Program-made: the position numbers and the translations under genes
Source of the DNA: JBIOJM01 sp044450785
GTDB taxonomy: Bacteria > Planctomycetota > Planctomycetia > Isosphaerales > Isosphaeraceae
Direction of reading: 5' to 3'
Length of the DNA stretch: 8,906 nt
Assembly: GCA_044450785.1 (NCBI GenBank)
Contig: JBIOJM010000396.1
Location: forward strand, 1-8,906
In this document: positions 1-6,313 of the stretch, one piece after another
How the letters are laid out: every line of letters starts with the position of its first letter
Position numbering within the stretch: position 1 is the first letter of the stretch
The notes under the pieces: model-generated
What the model saw: only the letters and a program-made list of their open reading frames with translations
The model's database searches: none
Told to the model about the DNA's origin: nothing

Positions 1-48
1 ACACCGGAGCAGACGGATCACTTGTCCAAAGGCTCTCGGTGCCGCTCG

Positions 49-85
49 CCCCTCACCCCGGCCCTCTCCCCTCGGAGAGGGAGCC
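49..85. repeat. CCCTCACCCCGG-type intergenic repeat with hairpin
   Basis: CCCTCTCC at 62-69 pairs perfectly with GGAGAGGG at 74-81 around a four-base loop. It is preceded by CCCTCACCCCGG and followed by AGCC. Elements of this wording are frequent between genes in many GC-rich bacteria, including planctomycetes. It could act as a weak transcription terminator or be a dispersed repeat unit. There is no following T run, so factor-independent termination is unlikely. Confidence 0.5.
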
Positions 86-266
86 AGAAACAGCGGGGCA
101 TCGTTTCGTCTTCCTTCCCAGGTGGTGATCAGCGAGAAGTCCCCAAAAAACGCGGCTTTTCCTACCCCAGAGGGGTGTGAATTCGTAGCCTCTTTTGTCC
201 CCGAATAGCAAAAACCCTTACTTTTCAAGGCAATTCCGGTTCGGAGAATAGCGCAACATCAAAAAC

Positions 267-306
267 GCGCACGCGAGGGAATCGCCTTCGGAATCCTCGC
301 TTGCGC
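267..306. repeat. Imperfect inverted repeat, 12-base arms
   Basis: GCGCACGCGAGG at 267-278 is matched by CCTCGCTTGCGC at 295-306. Eleven of twelve positions pair, around a 16-base spacer. The right arm runs into CTTCGGGTT, a wording (reverse complement AACCCGAAGCGCAAGCGAGG) typical of short intergenic repeats in planctomycete genomes. It sits immediately before the open frame of the truncated gene at 317, so it may mark the breakpoint. Confidence 0.5.
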
Positions 307-316
307 TTCGGGTTAG

Positions 317-739
317 CTCCAGATCCAGGCGGACCTCGTCTTCCTGGCGGGGTCGGGTGAACGGACGGCCGAACGCAAAGGCCTGGAGCCCAAGCCGGGG
401 ACCAAGGCGACGATCGGCCCGCTGCGCCTGACGTTCAAAGAGCCCGGACAGGCCGGGGCTTTACTCGCACCGCTCGCGCCGGGCGGCGGTGCTGGTGGAT
501 CGATGCAAGTCGCGTTCGACTACGAACAGTCGGCAAGGCCGATCAAAATCGTGGCCTGTCTCAACCCGAAGGGCGAGGAGGTCGCCACGTTGGAGGGCGG
601 CACCTTCGCGGGCGAACAGGGCGGCACGGTGATGTTCAACGTGCCCAAAATGACCCGTATCGGGGTGCGGGTCGTGTACTTCGAGAAGTCCGAGGCCATC
701 ACCGTCCCGCTCCGGCTGGAGACCGGCGTGGGATTCTGA
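317..739 (+). pseudogene. Probable 3' remnant of a larger gene, function unknown
   Basis: The frame is open from just after a TAG at 314-316 to a TGA at 737-739, about 140 codons. There is no in-frame ATG, GTG or TTG before the ATG at 503. The translation upstream of 503 still looks like real protein (for example VFLAGSGER and KPGTKATIGPLRLTFKEPG), so the 78-residue frame starting at 503 is probably only the tail of the original. GGTGG ends five bases before that ATG, a poor ribosome binding site. The segment is rich in alternating hydrophobic and charged residues with no transmembrane stretch, and looks like a beta-rich domain. I do not recognise the family. The alternative is a genuine short gene starting at 503. 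Confidence 0.4.
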
Positions 740-746
740 GGGCATG

Positions 747-770
747 CCACGGGGCCCTGCATCCTCGTGG
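747..770. terminator. Candidate hairpin between convergent genes
   Basis: CCACGGGG at 747-754 pairs with CCTCGTGG at 763-770, seven of eight positions, around an eight-base loop. It lies in the 56-base gap between the + strand remnant ending at 739 and the minus-strand coaC ending at 796, where a bidirectional terminator would be expected. Neither side has a T run, so it is at best a weak or factor-dependent terminator. Confidence 0.3.
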
Positions 771-795
771 TCAAGGCGCCTCGAGCTCGAATCGA

Positions 796-1503
796 TCACT
801 CATCCGGCGATCGCACGCCGGCTTGATCGGACCACTCGCGGACGACCTCGGCGATCCGCGTGACCTCGGCCATCGCGCCTTTTCCGACGTCGCCGCAGGC
901 AAGGCGTTTGGCTTGCGGTGGGATCAAGATGATTTGCGGCGCATGGCGTGCGAAGACGGCGGGCGCCTCGTCCAGGGTCCAGCCGCTCGGGATCGCAAAG
1001 GGCGATCGATCCTCGATCACCTGGCGAAGATGGCGGAGTGTGACCGGGCTCTCCCACATCAACGTATTCATCGCCGGCGCCAGGATCACCGGCTTGGAGA
1101 AGTCCCAGGCGCGATAGATGCAGCTCAGGAAATTATCGGAAATTCCCAGCGCGAACTTGGCGAGGGTGTTGGCGTCGAGCGGTGCCACGATCAACATCCG
1201 TGCCCACTTCCGGAATTCGATGTGCAACACGTCGTCGCCGCGGTGGTATGCGGCCCCCGGCCATTCGTCTCCGTCGGTGAAGAGTGGACCGGCGACGGGA
1301 GCACCCGGTGGGTCGCCGGCGGTCCGGCCGAGCTCCGCGGGCTCGAAGAAGTAGAGTGCCGGCCGGGTCGCCACCACGCGCACCTCATGCCCCGCCGCGC
1401 GGAGCGCGGCGAAGAGAGCCGGCGTCCGCACTGCGGCGACCGAGCCGGTGGCACCGAGGATGAGACGAGCCATTGGTGTAGGGCCGACACTCTCGCCGGC
1501 CAT
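796..1503 (-). CDS. coaC: Phosphopantothenoylcysteine decarboxylase (CoaC, HFCD flavoprotein)
   Basis: This flavoprotein should decarboxylate 4'-phosphopantothenoylcysteine to 4'-phosphopantetheine in cytosolic coenzyme A synthesis. The 235 residues show the HFCD fold in order: the flavin-binding start GATGSVAAVRTPAL (18-30), the active-site histidine in HIEFRKWA (His94), APLDANTLAK (107-116), the PAMNTLMW substrate motif (143-150, Asn146 and Met149), and the RLACGDVGKGAMAE loop (Cys203). These match the plant HAL3 type closely. There is no CoaB (synthetase) domain, unlike the usual bacterial fused CoaBC, and no coaB in the window. The start is uncertain: ATG at 1503 is given, but ATG at 1473 (residue 11) sits nearer the family's usual start, and neither has a good ribosome binding site. 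It lies 45 bases after the small gene ending at 1549, so the two are probably co-transcribed. The family call is firm; UbiX-type activity is unlikely given the PAMN and ACGD motifs. Confidence 0.9.
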   Translation of the reverse strand: MAGESVGPTPMARLILGATGSVAAVRTPALFAALRAAGHEVRVVATRPALYFFEPAELGRTAGDPPGAPVAGPLFTDGDEWPGAAYHRGDDVLHIEFRKWARMLIVAPLDANTLAKFALGISDNFLSCIYRAWDFSKPVILAPAMNTLMWESPVTLRHLRQVIEDRSPFAIPSGWTLDEAPAVFARHAPQIILIPPQAKRLACGDVGKGAMAEVTRIAEVVREWSDQAGVRSPDE

Positions 1504-1548
1504 CTTCGTCAGGAAGCCTTTGCGAGCCTGCTGGGTTATGAGAAGACC

Positions 1549-1788
1549 TTAATGTCTCTCGACGGTGAGCGATTCCATCGTTTCGTTGATGGCTTCGGTC
1601 ATGTTGTTCCAGAGCGTCCGCCGCAGTTCGTGGGTCTGGCGACGCGAGAGAAGCAAGCGAACCGCAGCGCGCTCAGCCAGCGCGGTTGCAATCACTTTGA
1701 GATCGGAACCGATCACTCCGGTCAAGTCTTCGAAGGGGTCTGGAAGCTGCAAGGTCCGCAATGCGTCGTCATGGGTACGAGTGGACAT
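1549..1788 (-). CDS. Small hypothetical protein, upstream partner of coaC
   Basis: The product has 79 residues and I do not recognise it. It is predicted to be soluble and mostly helical. After an acidic N-terminal part (PDPFEDLTGVIGSDL, 16-30) come alanine-, leucine- and arginine-rich helices (31-60, including AERAAVRLLLSRRQTHELRR) and an acidic tail. No signal peptide, cysteine cluster or membrane segment is visible. The start at 1788 is well supported by AAGGAGGG seven bases upstream; an ATG at 1830 in the same frame has no such site. It precedes coaC by 45 bases on the same strand. In many bacteria the gene before coaBC is rpoZ, the small RNA polymerase omega subunit. The size and helical character would allow a diverged omega-like protein, but I cannot see the family motifs, so that is speculation. 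Confidence 0.7.
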   Translation of the reverse strand: MSTRTHDDALRTLQLPDPFEDLTGVIGSDLKVIATALAERAAVRLLLSRRQTHELRRTLWNNMTEAINETMESLTVERH

Positions 1789-1795
1789 TGAATAA

Positions 1796-1803
1796 CCCTC
1801 CTT
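1796..1803 (-). promoter_or_regulatory. Strong ribosome binding site of the small gene
   Basis: On the minus strand this reads AAGGAGGG, followed by seven bases and the ATG at 1788. It is the best Shine-Dalgarno match in the window and fixes the start of the 79-residue protein, ruling against the longer frame from 1830. Confidence 0.8.
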
Positions 1804-1852
1804 GGCCAAGGGTGAGACGGGAAGACGCATCCTTTCCGTACCACGCCTGAGA

Positions 1853-1881
1853 AGCTAACCGGCGTTCGAACCCTCAGTCAA
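1853..1881 (-). promoter_or_regulatory. Candidate sigma-70-like promoter for the small gene and coaC
   Basis: On the minus strand TTGACT (1881-1876) matches the -35 consensus at five of six positions. Seventeen bases later TTAGCT (1858-1853) is a poor -10. It lies in the 203-base gap between the Mrr-like gene's stop and the small gene's start, and would give a leader of roughly 55-60 bases. The -10 is weak, so this is only a candidate. Confidence 0.3.
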
Positions 1882-1991
1882 GTGACAGCCCAGGATTTCT
1901 CGGTTCCGTTTGTGATGACCTCCTCTATTACCATACGTCATTCGTCGACTCGATGTTTGCGGGAAATTCCACCGGCGAACCGCGGGCCCGC

Positions 1992-2813
1992 TCAGAACCA
2001 GGTCGGTTGCTCGTCGTGCCGGGCCTTGGGACCAAGCGCGTCATGGATCAGCTCGACGAGTCGAGGGCCGTCCAAGAGCTCGATCGGATTTTCCGCGGCG
2101 AACTTCTCGGCGGCGAGCGAGAACGTGGAGGTCGTTACAAAGAATCCCTTGTGGCTGCGGGTATGATGGATCGTGCCCAAAAACTTCTGGAGCGTGGGGG
2201 AGCCGACGACGCCTTGTTTGTGATACTTGCACTGGACGACGGCCAGCAGGCCGTCGTGGCGGCGGAGGCGGAGGTCCGCCCCTTCGTCGCCCGAGCCGCC
2301 GACTCGTTCCACGTCGTAGCCCAGCATTTCAAAGAGCTCGCCGACGAACTCCTCGAACGACTCGGGGGAGAGCGACGACAACTGGGCCAGTTTGAGATCG
2401 GCACGGCGGGCCTGGTGGATTCGCCGTTCCAGTTGTTCGCGGCTGTCGCGAATGCGCGCGCGCAGCGCGTTCACTTCCGGCGCCGAACCCTCGGCCACGT
2501 CTGTCGGGGCGCGAGGCAAATATCGATCAATCTTGAAGAGGGCGTTGTCGATCGTATTATCGAGTCGCGACCGCTCGGCGCGGGTCAACTGGTTGTTAAA
2601 ACGCCGGAAGACGGCATAATGCAGATGTTCGATCGCGCCGGCAAGCTCTGGAGACGATACGATCGCCGGCGCATCTTCCTGGTATGGAACCAGATTCCAG
2701 AGCAAACCCTGGCTCGGAGCCGGCGGAGTCGATCGGTCGCCGGACGAAGCCGCGGACTGGGTTTTGAGCCAGTCGAGGACCATCGACGCACACTGAGGAC
2801 CGAGGCAATCCAT
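1992..2813 (-). CDS. Mrr-type restriction endonuclease-like protein
   Basis: A predicted DNase of the Mrr catalytic-domain family, whose members cut foreign or modified DNA. Counting from the chosen start (273 residues), the C-terminal domain begins at SPESFEEFVGELFEMLGY (about 149-166). It continues with the PD-(D/E)xK-type core GDEGADLRL (Asp180) and VVQCKYH (Gln194, Lys196), then KGFFVTTSTFS and a final strand-helix, ending about 255. The N-terminal half (1-145) has no recognised domain. It contains a proline- and serine-rich stretch (about 20-35) and a charged helical segment likely to form a coiled coil (about 113-145). The start at 2813 is chosen because GGGAG lies nine bases upstream; ATGs at 2849 and 2867 would overlap ispD. 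No methyltransferase or specificity subunit is nearby, so a type IV enzyme or a lone nuclease fits best. Activity and target are unknown. Confidence 0.8.
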   Translation of the reverse strand: MDCLGPQCASMVLDWLKTQSAASSGDRSTPPAPSQGLLWNLVPYQEDAPAIVSSPELAGAIEHLHYAVFRRFNNQLTRAERSRLDNTIDNALFKIDRYLPRAPTDVAEGSAPEVNALRARIRDSREQLERRIHQARRADLKLAQLSSLSPESFEEFVGELFEMLGYDVERVGGSGDEGADLRLRRHDGLLAVVQCKYHKQGVVGSPTLQKFLGTIHHTRSHKGFFVTTSTFSLAAEKFAAENPIELLDGPRLVELIHDALGPKARHDEQPTWF

Positions 2814-2847
2814 CACGTTGATCTCCCAAAAGAGAAGGACTTGGTCC
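2814..2847. promoter_or_regulatory. 34-base divergent start region with both ribosome binding sites
   Basis: The whole space between the Mrr-like and ispD start codons is taken up by two ribosome binding sites. On the minus strand GGGAG (2827-2823) serves the ATG at 2813. On the plus strand GAAGGA (2834-2839) serves the ATG at 2848 with an eight-base spacer. There is no room for a promoter in either direction, so each promoter must lie within the opposite gene's coding sequence, or the transcripts must overlap at their 5' ends. Confidence 0.6.
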
Positions 2848-3636
2848 ATGGAAAAATTCGCCGTCATCGTTCCTGCCGCGGGGAAATCCGCGCGGTTCGC
2901 CGACCCAAAACAGAAGAAGATCTATGCCGAGCTGGAGGGGCGAGCCGTCTGGCTTCGCGCCGTCGAGCCGTTCATCAACCGGGATGAGGTGGCCCAGATA
3001 ATCATGGCCATCGCGGCCGAGGATCGCGAGCTGTTCGAACGCCGCTACCGCGCCAGCGTGGCGTTCATGAATATCAAGGTGATCGACGGCGGAACAGTCC
3101 GATCCGATACGGTCGCCCGCGCGCTCGAATTCGTCGACTCGCAGTGCGAGTACGTCGCCGTGCACGACGCCGCTCGGCCATGCCTCTTGGGCGAGTCCGT
3201 CGACGCCGTATTCGAGGCTGCCCGGGTGCACGGCGCCGCCCTGCTGGCCCTGCCCGTCGCCGACACCATCAAGCGAGCCGGTGACGATCGCCTGACCACC
3301 GCCACCGTTCCCCGCGAGGGTCTCTACCTCGCCCAGACTCCTCAGGTCTTCCGCCGCGACCTCCTGATCAAGGCGTACGCTCAACGCTCGCGCATCGGGG
3401 GCCACCTGACCGACGACTGCCAGCTCGTCGAGGCCATGGGCCACCCCTGCTTCATCGTGCAAGGCTCGCCACTGAACATCAAGATCACAACACAGCTCGA
3501 TCTGAAGCTCGCCGCCGCGATTCTGCCCCTGCTCGAGAAGCCGAAGCCCGAATCCTCGTGTCACCCCTACTCCGACCAGCAGGCCATGTGGGGCAAATTA
3601 CCCAAGTTGAAGCCTTCCGACCTGTTCGGCTCGTGA
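2848..3636 (+). CDS. ispD: 2-C-methyl-D-erythritol 4-phosphate cytidylyltransferase (IspD)
   Basis: This enzyme joins CTP and methylerythritol phosphate to make CDP-methylerythritol in the non-mevalonate isoprenoid pathway, in the cytosol. The 262 residues carry the family's motifs in order: the nucleotide-binding loop VPAAGKSARF (8-17) with Lys21 in PKQ, IDGGTVRSDTVARAL (79-93), VHDAARP (105-111, Asp107), LPVADTIKR (135-143), LAQTPQVFR (161-169), LTDDCQLVE (187-195) and NIKITTQLDL (210-219, Lys212). The PKQ segment appears to have about two extra residues compared with the E. coli enzyme. The protein ends in a roughly 30-residue tail (KPKPES...PKLKPSDLF) beyond the usual 230-240 length. The ATG at 2848 is chosen over an in-frame ATG at 2818 because GAAGGA stands eight bases upstream and the family begins directly with the nucleotide-binding strand. 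It stands alone: no ispF is beside it, and the next gene converges after 17 bases. Confidence 0.93.
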   Translation: MEKFAVIVPAAGKSARFADPKQKKIYAELEGRAVWLRAVEPFINRDEVAQIIMAIAAEDRELFERRYRASVAFMNIKVIDGGTVRSDTVARALEFVDSQCEYVAVHDAARPCLLGESVDAVFEAARVHGAALLALPVADTIKRAGDDRLTTATVPREGLYLAQTPQVFRRDLLIKAYAQRSRIGGHLTDDCQLVEAMGHPCFIVQGSPLNIKITTQLDLKLAAAILPLLEKPKPESSCHPYSDQQAMWGKLPKLKPSDLFGS

Positions 3637-3653
3637 CGTCTCGATCTCGATCT

Positions 3654-4382
3654 TCATCTCGGCTCGTCGAGCATCGACCACAGCATGGGTTCCATGGCGT
3701 CGGCCCACATCCGATAGCCCTGGCGGCTGAGATGAAGGTAGTCCGGCATGACCTTGGAAGAAATCGTGCCGTCTTCATCGAGGAATGCTTTTTCGAGGTC
3801 GAGGAAGCGGACGTGCGAGCCGTCATCGAGCCCCCTGATCTGCTGGTTCACGGACTTGAGCCGTTCGCGAAGCGCCGATGGTTTCTGGCCGCGAGGGAAG
3901 ATCCCGAGCAGGAGGACGTGCGTCCTGGGCAGCCGCTTTCGCACCTCGGCGACGATGGCGGTGATCCCCTGGGCGATCTCAACCGGCGTGCTCGAGCCGG
4001 AGTTATTGGTCCCGATCATGAGCACGACCACCTTGGGCTCGATTCCCACAAGCTCGCCGTTTTGAATCCGCCAGAGAACATGCTGGGTTCCATCGCCGCC
4101 GATGCCGAAGTTGGCCGATTTTCGCGGCCCATAAAACCGCTTCCAAACGTCGTTGTTGCCCCACCCTTGAGTGATGGAGTCACCCAGAAAGAGCAAGTCG
4201 ACGTCTCCCTTCTTCGCCTCGCTCAGAAAGCGCCGGTGCAGCTCCATCCAGGGGCCTCCCCGCGACTGGGGAACGACCGTCGCGGGGCCCTGGGCACACG
4301 CCGGGATTCCGGTCGCGACCAGGCAGAGAACTCCCAGGAAACGGCAGGCTGCCTGTCTCAAATCGCCGCGCATCATCAACAT
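3654..4382 (-). CDS. Secreted SGNH/GDSL-family hydrolase
   Basis: A predicted exported esterase or acylhydrolase resembling the platelet-activating-factor acetylhydrolase IB type that is abundant in planctomycetes. The 242 residues start with a signal peptide (basic RGDLRQAACR, hydrophobic core to about 27, probable cleavage after ACA at 30). The SGNH blocks follow: LFLGDSITQGW (64-74, nucleophile Ser69), NFGIGGDGTQ (91-100), MIGTNN (122-127) and PDYLHLSRQGY (213-223, Asp214 and His217). All catalytic positions are present. IPAC (26-29) could be a weak lipoprotein signal instead. The ATG at 4382 is chosen because GAGGA lies eight bases upstream; a GTG at 4397 in the same frame has a poorer site. 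The gene follows recQ by 35 bases on the same strand and is probably co-transcribed, though no functional link is evident. The substrate may be an acetylated sugar or a lipid and cannot be told from sequence. Confidence 0.88.
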   Translation of the reverse strand: MLMMRGDLRQAACRFLGVLCLVATGIPACAQGPATVVPQSRGGPWMELHRRFLSEAKKGDVDLLFLGDSITQGWGNNDVWKRFYGPRKSANFGIGGDGTQHVLWRIQNGELVGIEPKVVVLMIGTNNSGSSTPVEIAQGITAIVAEVRKRLPRTHVLLLGIFPRGQKPSALRERLKSVNQQIRGLDDGSHVRFLDLEKAFLDEDGTISSKVMPDYLHLSRQGYRMWADAMEPMLWSMLDEPR

Positions 4383-4417
4383 GGGCTGGGTCCTCACGGG
4401 GTGTCTTCTTTTTCAAA

Positions 4418-6259
4418 TCACGACGTACAGGAGGCGATCAGCGCGAGAATCTCCGCTCCGAACGTGCGGCGTTTTTGTTCGCCAATGCCCCAGATGGTGA
4501 CCAGGTCTTCCGGTGTGACCGGGCGCCGGGCGCAAAGCTCATCCAGCGTGCGGTCCCAGAAAAGCGTGTAGGGCGGAACTCCCATCTCCCGTGACTTGCG
4601 GAAGCGCCAGTCGCGGAGCGCCGCGCGGAGTTCAGCATGTTCTTCCGTCGGGGGCGTGGAAGATGGGGCCCGGGGCACCGGCAGGTCCTTGTGGGATTTT
4701 TTGGAAAGAGCGGGCTCCCAGGAACCCAACTGCGCTTGAGCTCGATTGTGCATGATCTCGCGGCCGAGGTCGGTGATGGCCAGGACCGGGTAGCGCAGGC
4801 CCTCTTGTCGCAGGTATCCCTGACGGATGAGCGCCTGAATCATCGCCTGAACCTGGCGTTTGGTCATGGAGCTCAAGCGGCCATAGGTTGGCAGTTGCTC
4901 ATGTTTGTACCGCCGGATCTGGGCCGTATCGCTCCCCGTGACGAGGTCCGCGAGCTGGCTGCCGCCGAAGCGGCCTCCCAGGCGCGTGGCGCCCGAAAGG
5001 ATGATGCGGACTGTTTCCTGGGTTTTGTCATCGACGGGCGCAGCCTCCGGAGTCTGGCAATTATCGCAGTGACCGCAGCCCCGCGAAAGAGTCTCGGCAT
5101 CCCCGAAATAGTCCATGATCGCTTGCTGTCGGCAGCCCGCCCCGTACGCATAGCGGCGCATCAGGTCCAACTGGTCCCGTCGGTGCCGTTCCCACTCTTC
5201 CCGTTTCTCGGCCGGCACGGACTCGACGGACTGCCGGTTGAAGAACTCCTGGATTGCGGTATCTCCGGGACTGTGCAGGAGCAGGCAGGTCGCAGGCAGG
5301 CCGTCCCGTCCGGCGCGGCCGGCCTCCTGGTAATAGGCCTCCACGGTTCCCGGCATCTGGGCGTGGATGACGCACCGCACGTCCGGCCGGTCCACTCCCA
5401 TCCCGAACGCGTTGGTGCCGACAATGACCACTCGCGCGTCATCTCGAAAATGACCGTGAGCCTTTTCACGGACATCGGCCTCCAGGCCCGCATGATAGGC
5501 AAAGGCGGGTCGTCTTCCTTTCCGGAGCTCTTCCACCAGCTCATCCACGCGCTTTCGGGAAGAGCAATAAACAATGGTTGCGCCATCGAGATCCGTTTCC
5601 TCCCAGATTCGCTTCGCGCGGCGCTTTTCGCTGGCTTCCATCACTGCCGAGAACGAAAGATTCGGCCGATAGAACCCGTGAACCCGCACCAGCGGCTGGC
5701 GCAGTTTCAGATTGGCGATGATTTCTTTCTGAACTCGCGGCGTGGCGGTGGCCGTGAACGCCGCGATGGGAATGTCGAAGAGTTCTTTGAGCCGGCCGAG
5801 GCTCTGGTATTCGGGCCGGAAATCGTGTCCCCATTGCGAAATGCAGTGCGCCTCATCGACCACGACATAATCCGGCCGGCTGGCGGCTAGCGAGGCCATG
5901 AACCCGTCGTCGGAGAATCGTTCCGGCGCGACGTAGAGAAAACGCAGTCGTTTTGCGGCCCAAAGCTGGAGTGCCTGTTGACGCTTGGGGGGGGAAGCAT
6001 GGCTGTGCAAACCGGCCGCCGGGATGCCGGCCAGCTCCAGTTTCGTGACCTGGTCATTCATCAGGCTGATCAGCGGAGACACGACCAGGCAGCGTTTTTC
6101 GCGCTCCACCGCGGGGAACTGGTAGCAAAGCGATTTGCCGCTTCCCGTGGCCATGACCCCGAGGAGATCGCGGCCAGCTTGCAGAGCGTCGATCAATTCT
6201 TCCTGCCCGGGCCGAAAAGCGTCGTGGCCAAAGGCGGATTTCAACAGAGAATTTTTCAC
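4418..6259 (-). CDS. recQ: ATP-dependent DNA helicase RecQ
   Basis: A 3'-5' DNA helicase of recombination and repair, acting on the chromosome. From the chosen start it has 613 residues, close to E. coli RecQ (about 610). Visible in order: motif 0 FRPGQ (15-19), Walker A ATGSGKS (37-43), DEAH box (135-138) with the aromatic-rich HCISQWGHDFRPEY loop (138-151), TATATP (169-174), VIVGTNAFGMGVD (278-290), motif VI QEAGRAGRDG (311-320), the zinc site Cys376, Cys395, Cys398 and Cys401, an RQC winged helix (about 413-503), a proline-rich linker, and an HRDC domain (about 540-610). The start is GTG at 6259 with GAGGGA eight bases upstream; helicase homology begins there. The frame stays open to an ATG at 6625, but those 122 extra codons give a low-complexity, unconserved-looking sequence. 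All key residues are intact. Confidence 0.95.
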   Translation of the reverse strand: MKNSLLKSAFGHDAFRPGQEELIDALQAGRDLLGVMATGSGKSLCYQFPAVEREKRCLVVSPLISLMNDQVTKLELAGIPAAGLHSHASPPKRQQALQLWAAKRLRFLYVAPERFSDDGFMASLAASRPDYVVVDEAHCISQWGHDFRPEYQSLGRLKELFDIPIAAFTATATPRVQKEIIANLKLRQPLVRVHGFYRPNLSFSAVMEASEKRRAKRIWEETDLDGATIVYCSSRKRVDELVEELRKGRRPAFAYHAGLEADVREKAHGHFRDDARVVIVGTNAFGMGVDRPDVRCVIHAQMPGTVEAYYQEAGRAGRDGLPATCLLLHSPGDTAIQEFFNRQSVESVPAEKREEWERHRRDQLDLMRRYAYGAGCRQQAIMDYFGDAETLSRGCGHCDNCQTPEAAPVDDKTQETVRIILSGATRLGGRFGGSQLADLVTGSDTAQIRRYKHEQLPTYGRLSSMTKRQVQAMIQALIRQGYLRQEGLRYPVLAITDLGREIMHNRAQAQLGSWEPALSKKSHKDLPVPRAPSSTPPTEEHAELRAALRDWRFRKSREMGVPPYTLFWDRTLDELCARRPVTPEDLVTIWGIGEQKRRTFGAEILALIASCTS

Positions 6260-6267
6260 GAACCATG

Positions 6268-6273
6268 TCCCTC
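6268..6273 (-). promoter_or_regulatory. Ribosome binding site fixing the recQ GTG start
   Basis: On the minus strand GAGGGA is followed by eight bases and the GTG at 6259. An ATG at 6266 falls in another frame. This site decides for the 613-residue RecQ over the 735-codon open frame. Confidence 0.65.
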
Positions 6274-6313
6274 GATCACACCGCAGACAGTCGAGTTCCA
6301 ATTGTTGGCTTTG

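Larger units (their letters stand above)
1..316. other. Gene-free left edge with two hairpin elements
   Basis: I see no credible gene here. Positions 49-85 contain a low-complexity CCCTCACCCC/GGAGAGGGAG element with a perfect hairpin. About 120-265 is visibly richer in A and T than the rest of the window, with several A or T runs and a small hairpin (ACCCC at 164-168, GGGGT at 172-176, three-base loop). Positions 267-306 form a second inverted repeat. The pattern fits intergenic repeat sequence rather than decayed coding DNA, but without the genome I cannot tell whether these segments recur. Confidence 0.5.

Noticed and set aside
823..1791. 322-codon open frame on the + strand opposite coaC and the small gene
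   Set aside because: Its translation is arginine-, glycine- and histidine-rich with no family signal, while the opposite strand encodes a clear CoaC. It is a by-product of GC-rich codon use.
1953..2987. 344-codon open frame on the + strand opposite the Mrr-like gene
   Set aside because: Antisense to a recognisable nuclease domain; it also runs into ispD in a different frame and shows no domain of its own.
2596..3564. 322-codon open frame on the minus strand opposite ispD
   Set aside because: ispD motifs are complete on the other strand; this translation is a low-complexity shadow.
3558..4571. 337-codon open frame on the + strand opposite the SGNH hydrolase
   Set aside because: The hydrolase has a signal peptide and all catalytic blocks on the minus strand; the + frame has none of these and also overlaps the ispD end.
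4637..5890. 417-codon open frame on the + strand inside recQ
   Set aside because: RecQ motifs are uninterrupted on the minus strand. The + frame is a long antisense shadow without a recognisable family.
1992..6259. Mrr-like nuclease and RecQ helicase as parts of one defence system
   Set aside because: They are separated by ispD and the SGNH gene, lie in different transcription units, and RecQ has the normal housekeeping architecture and length. Nothing in the sequence links them.
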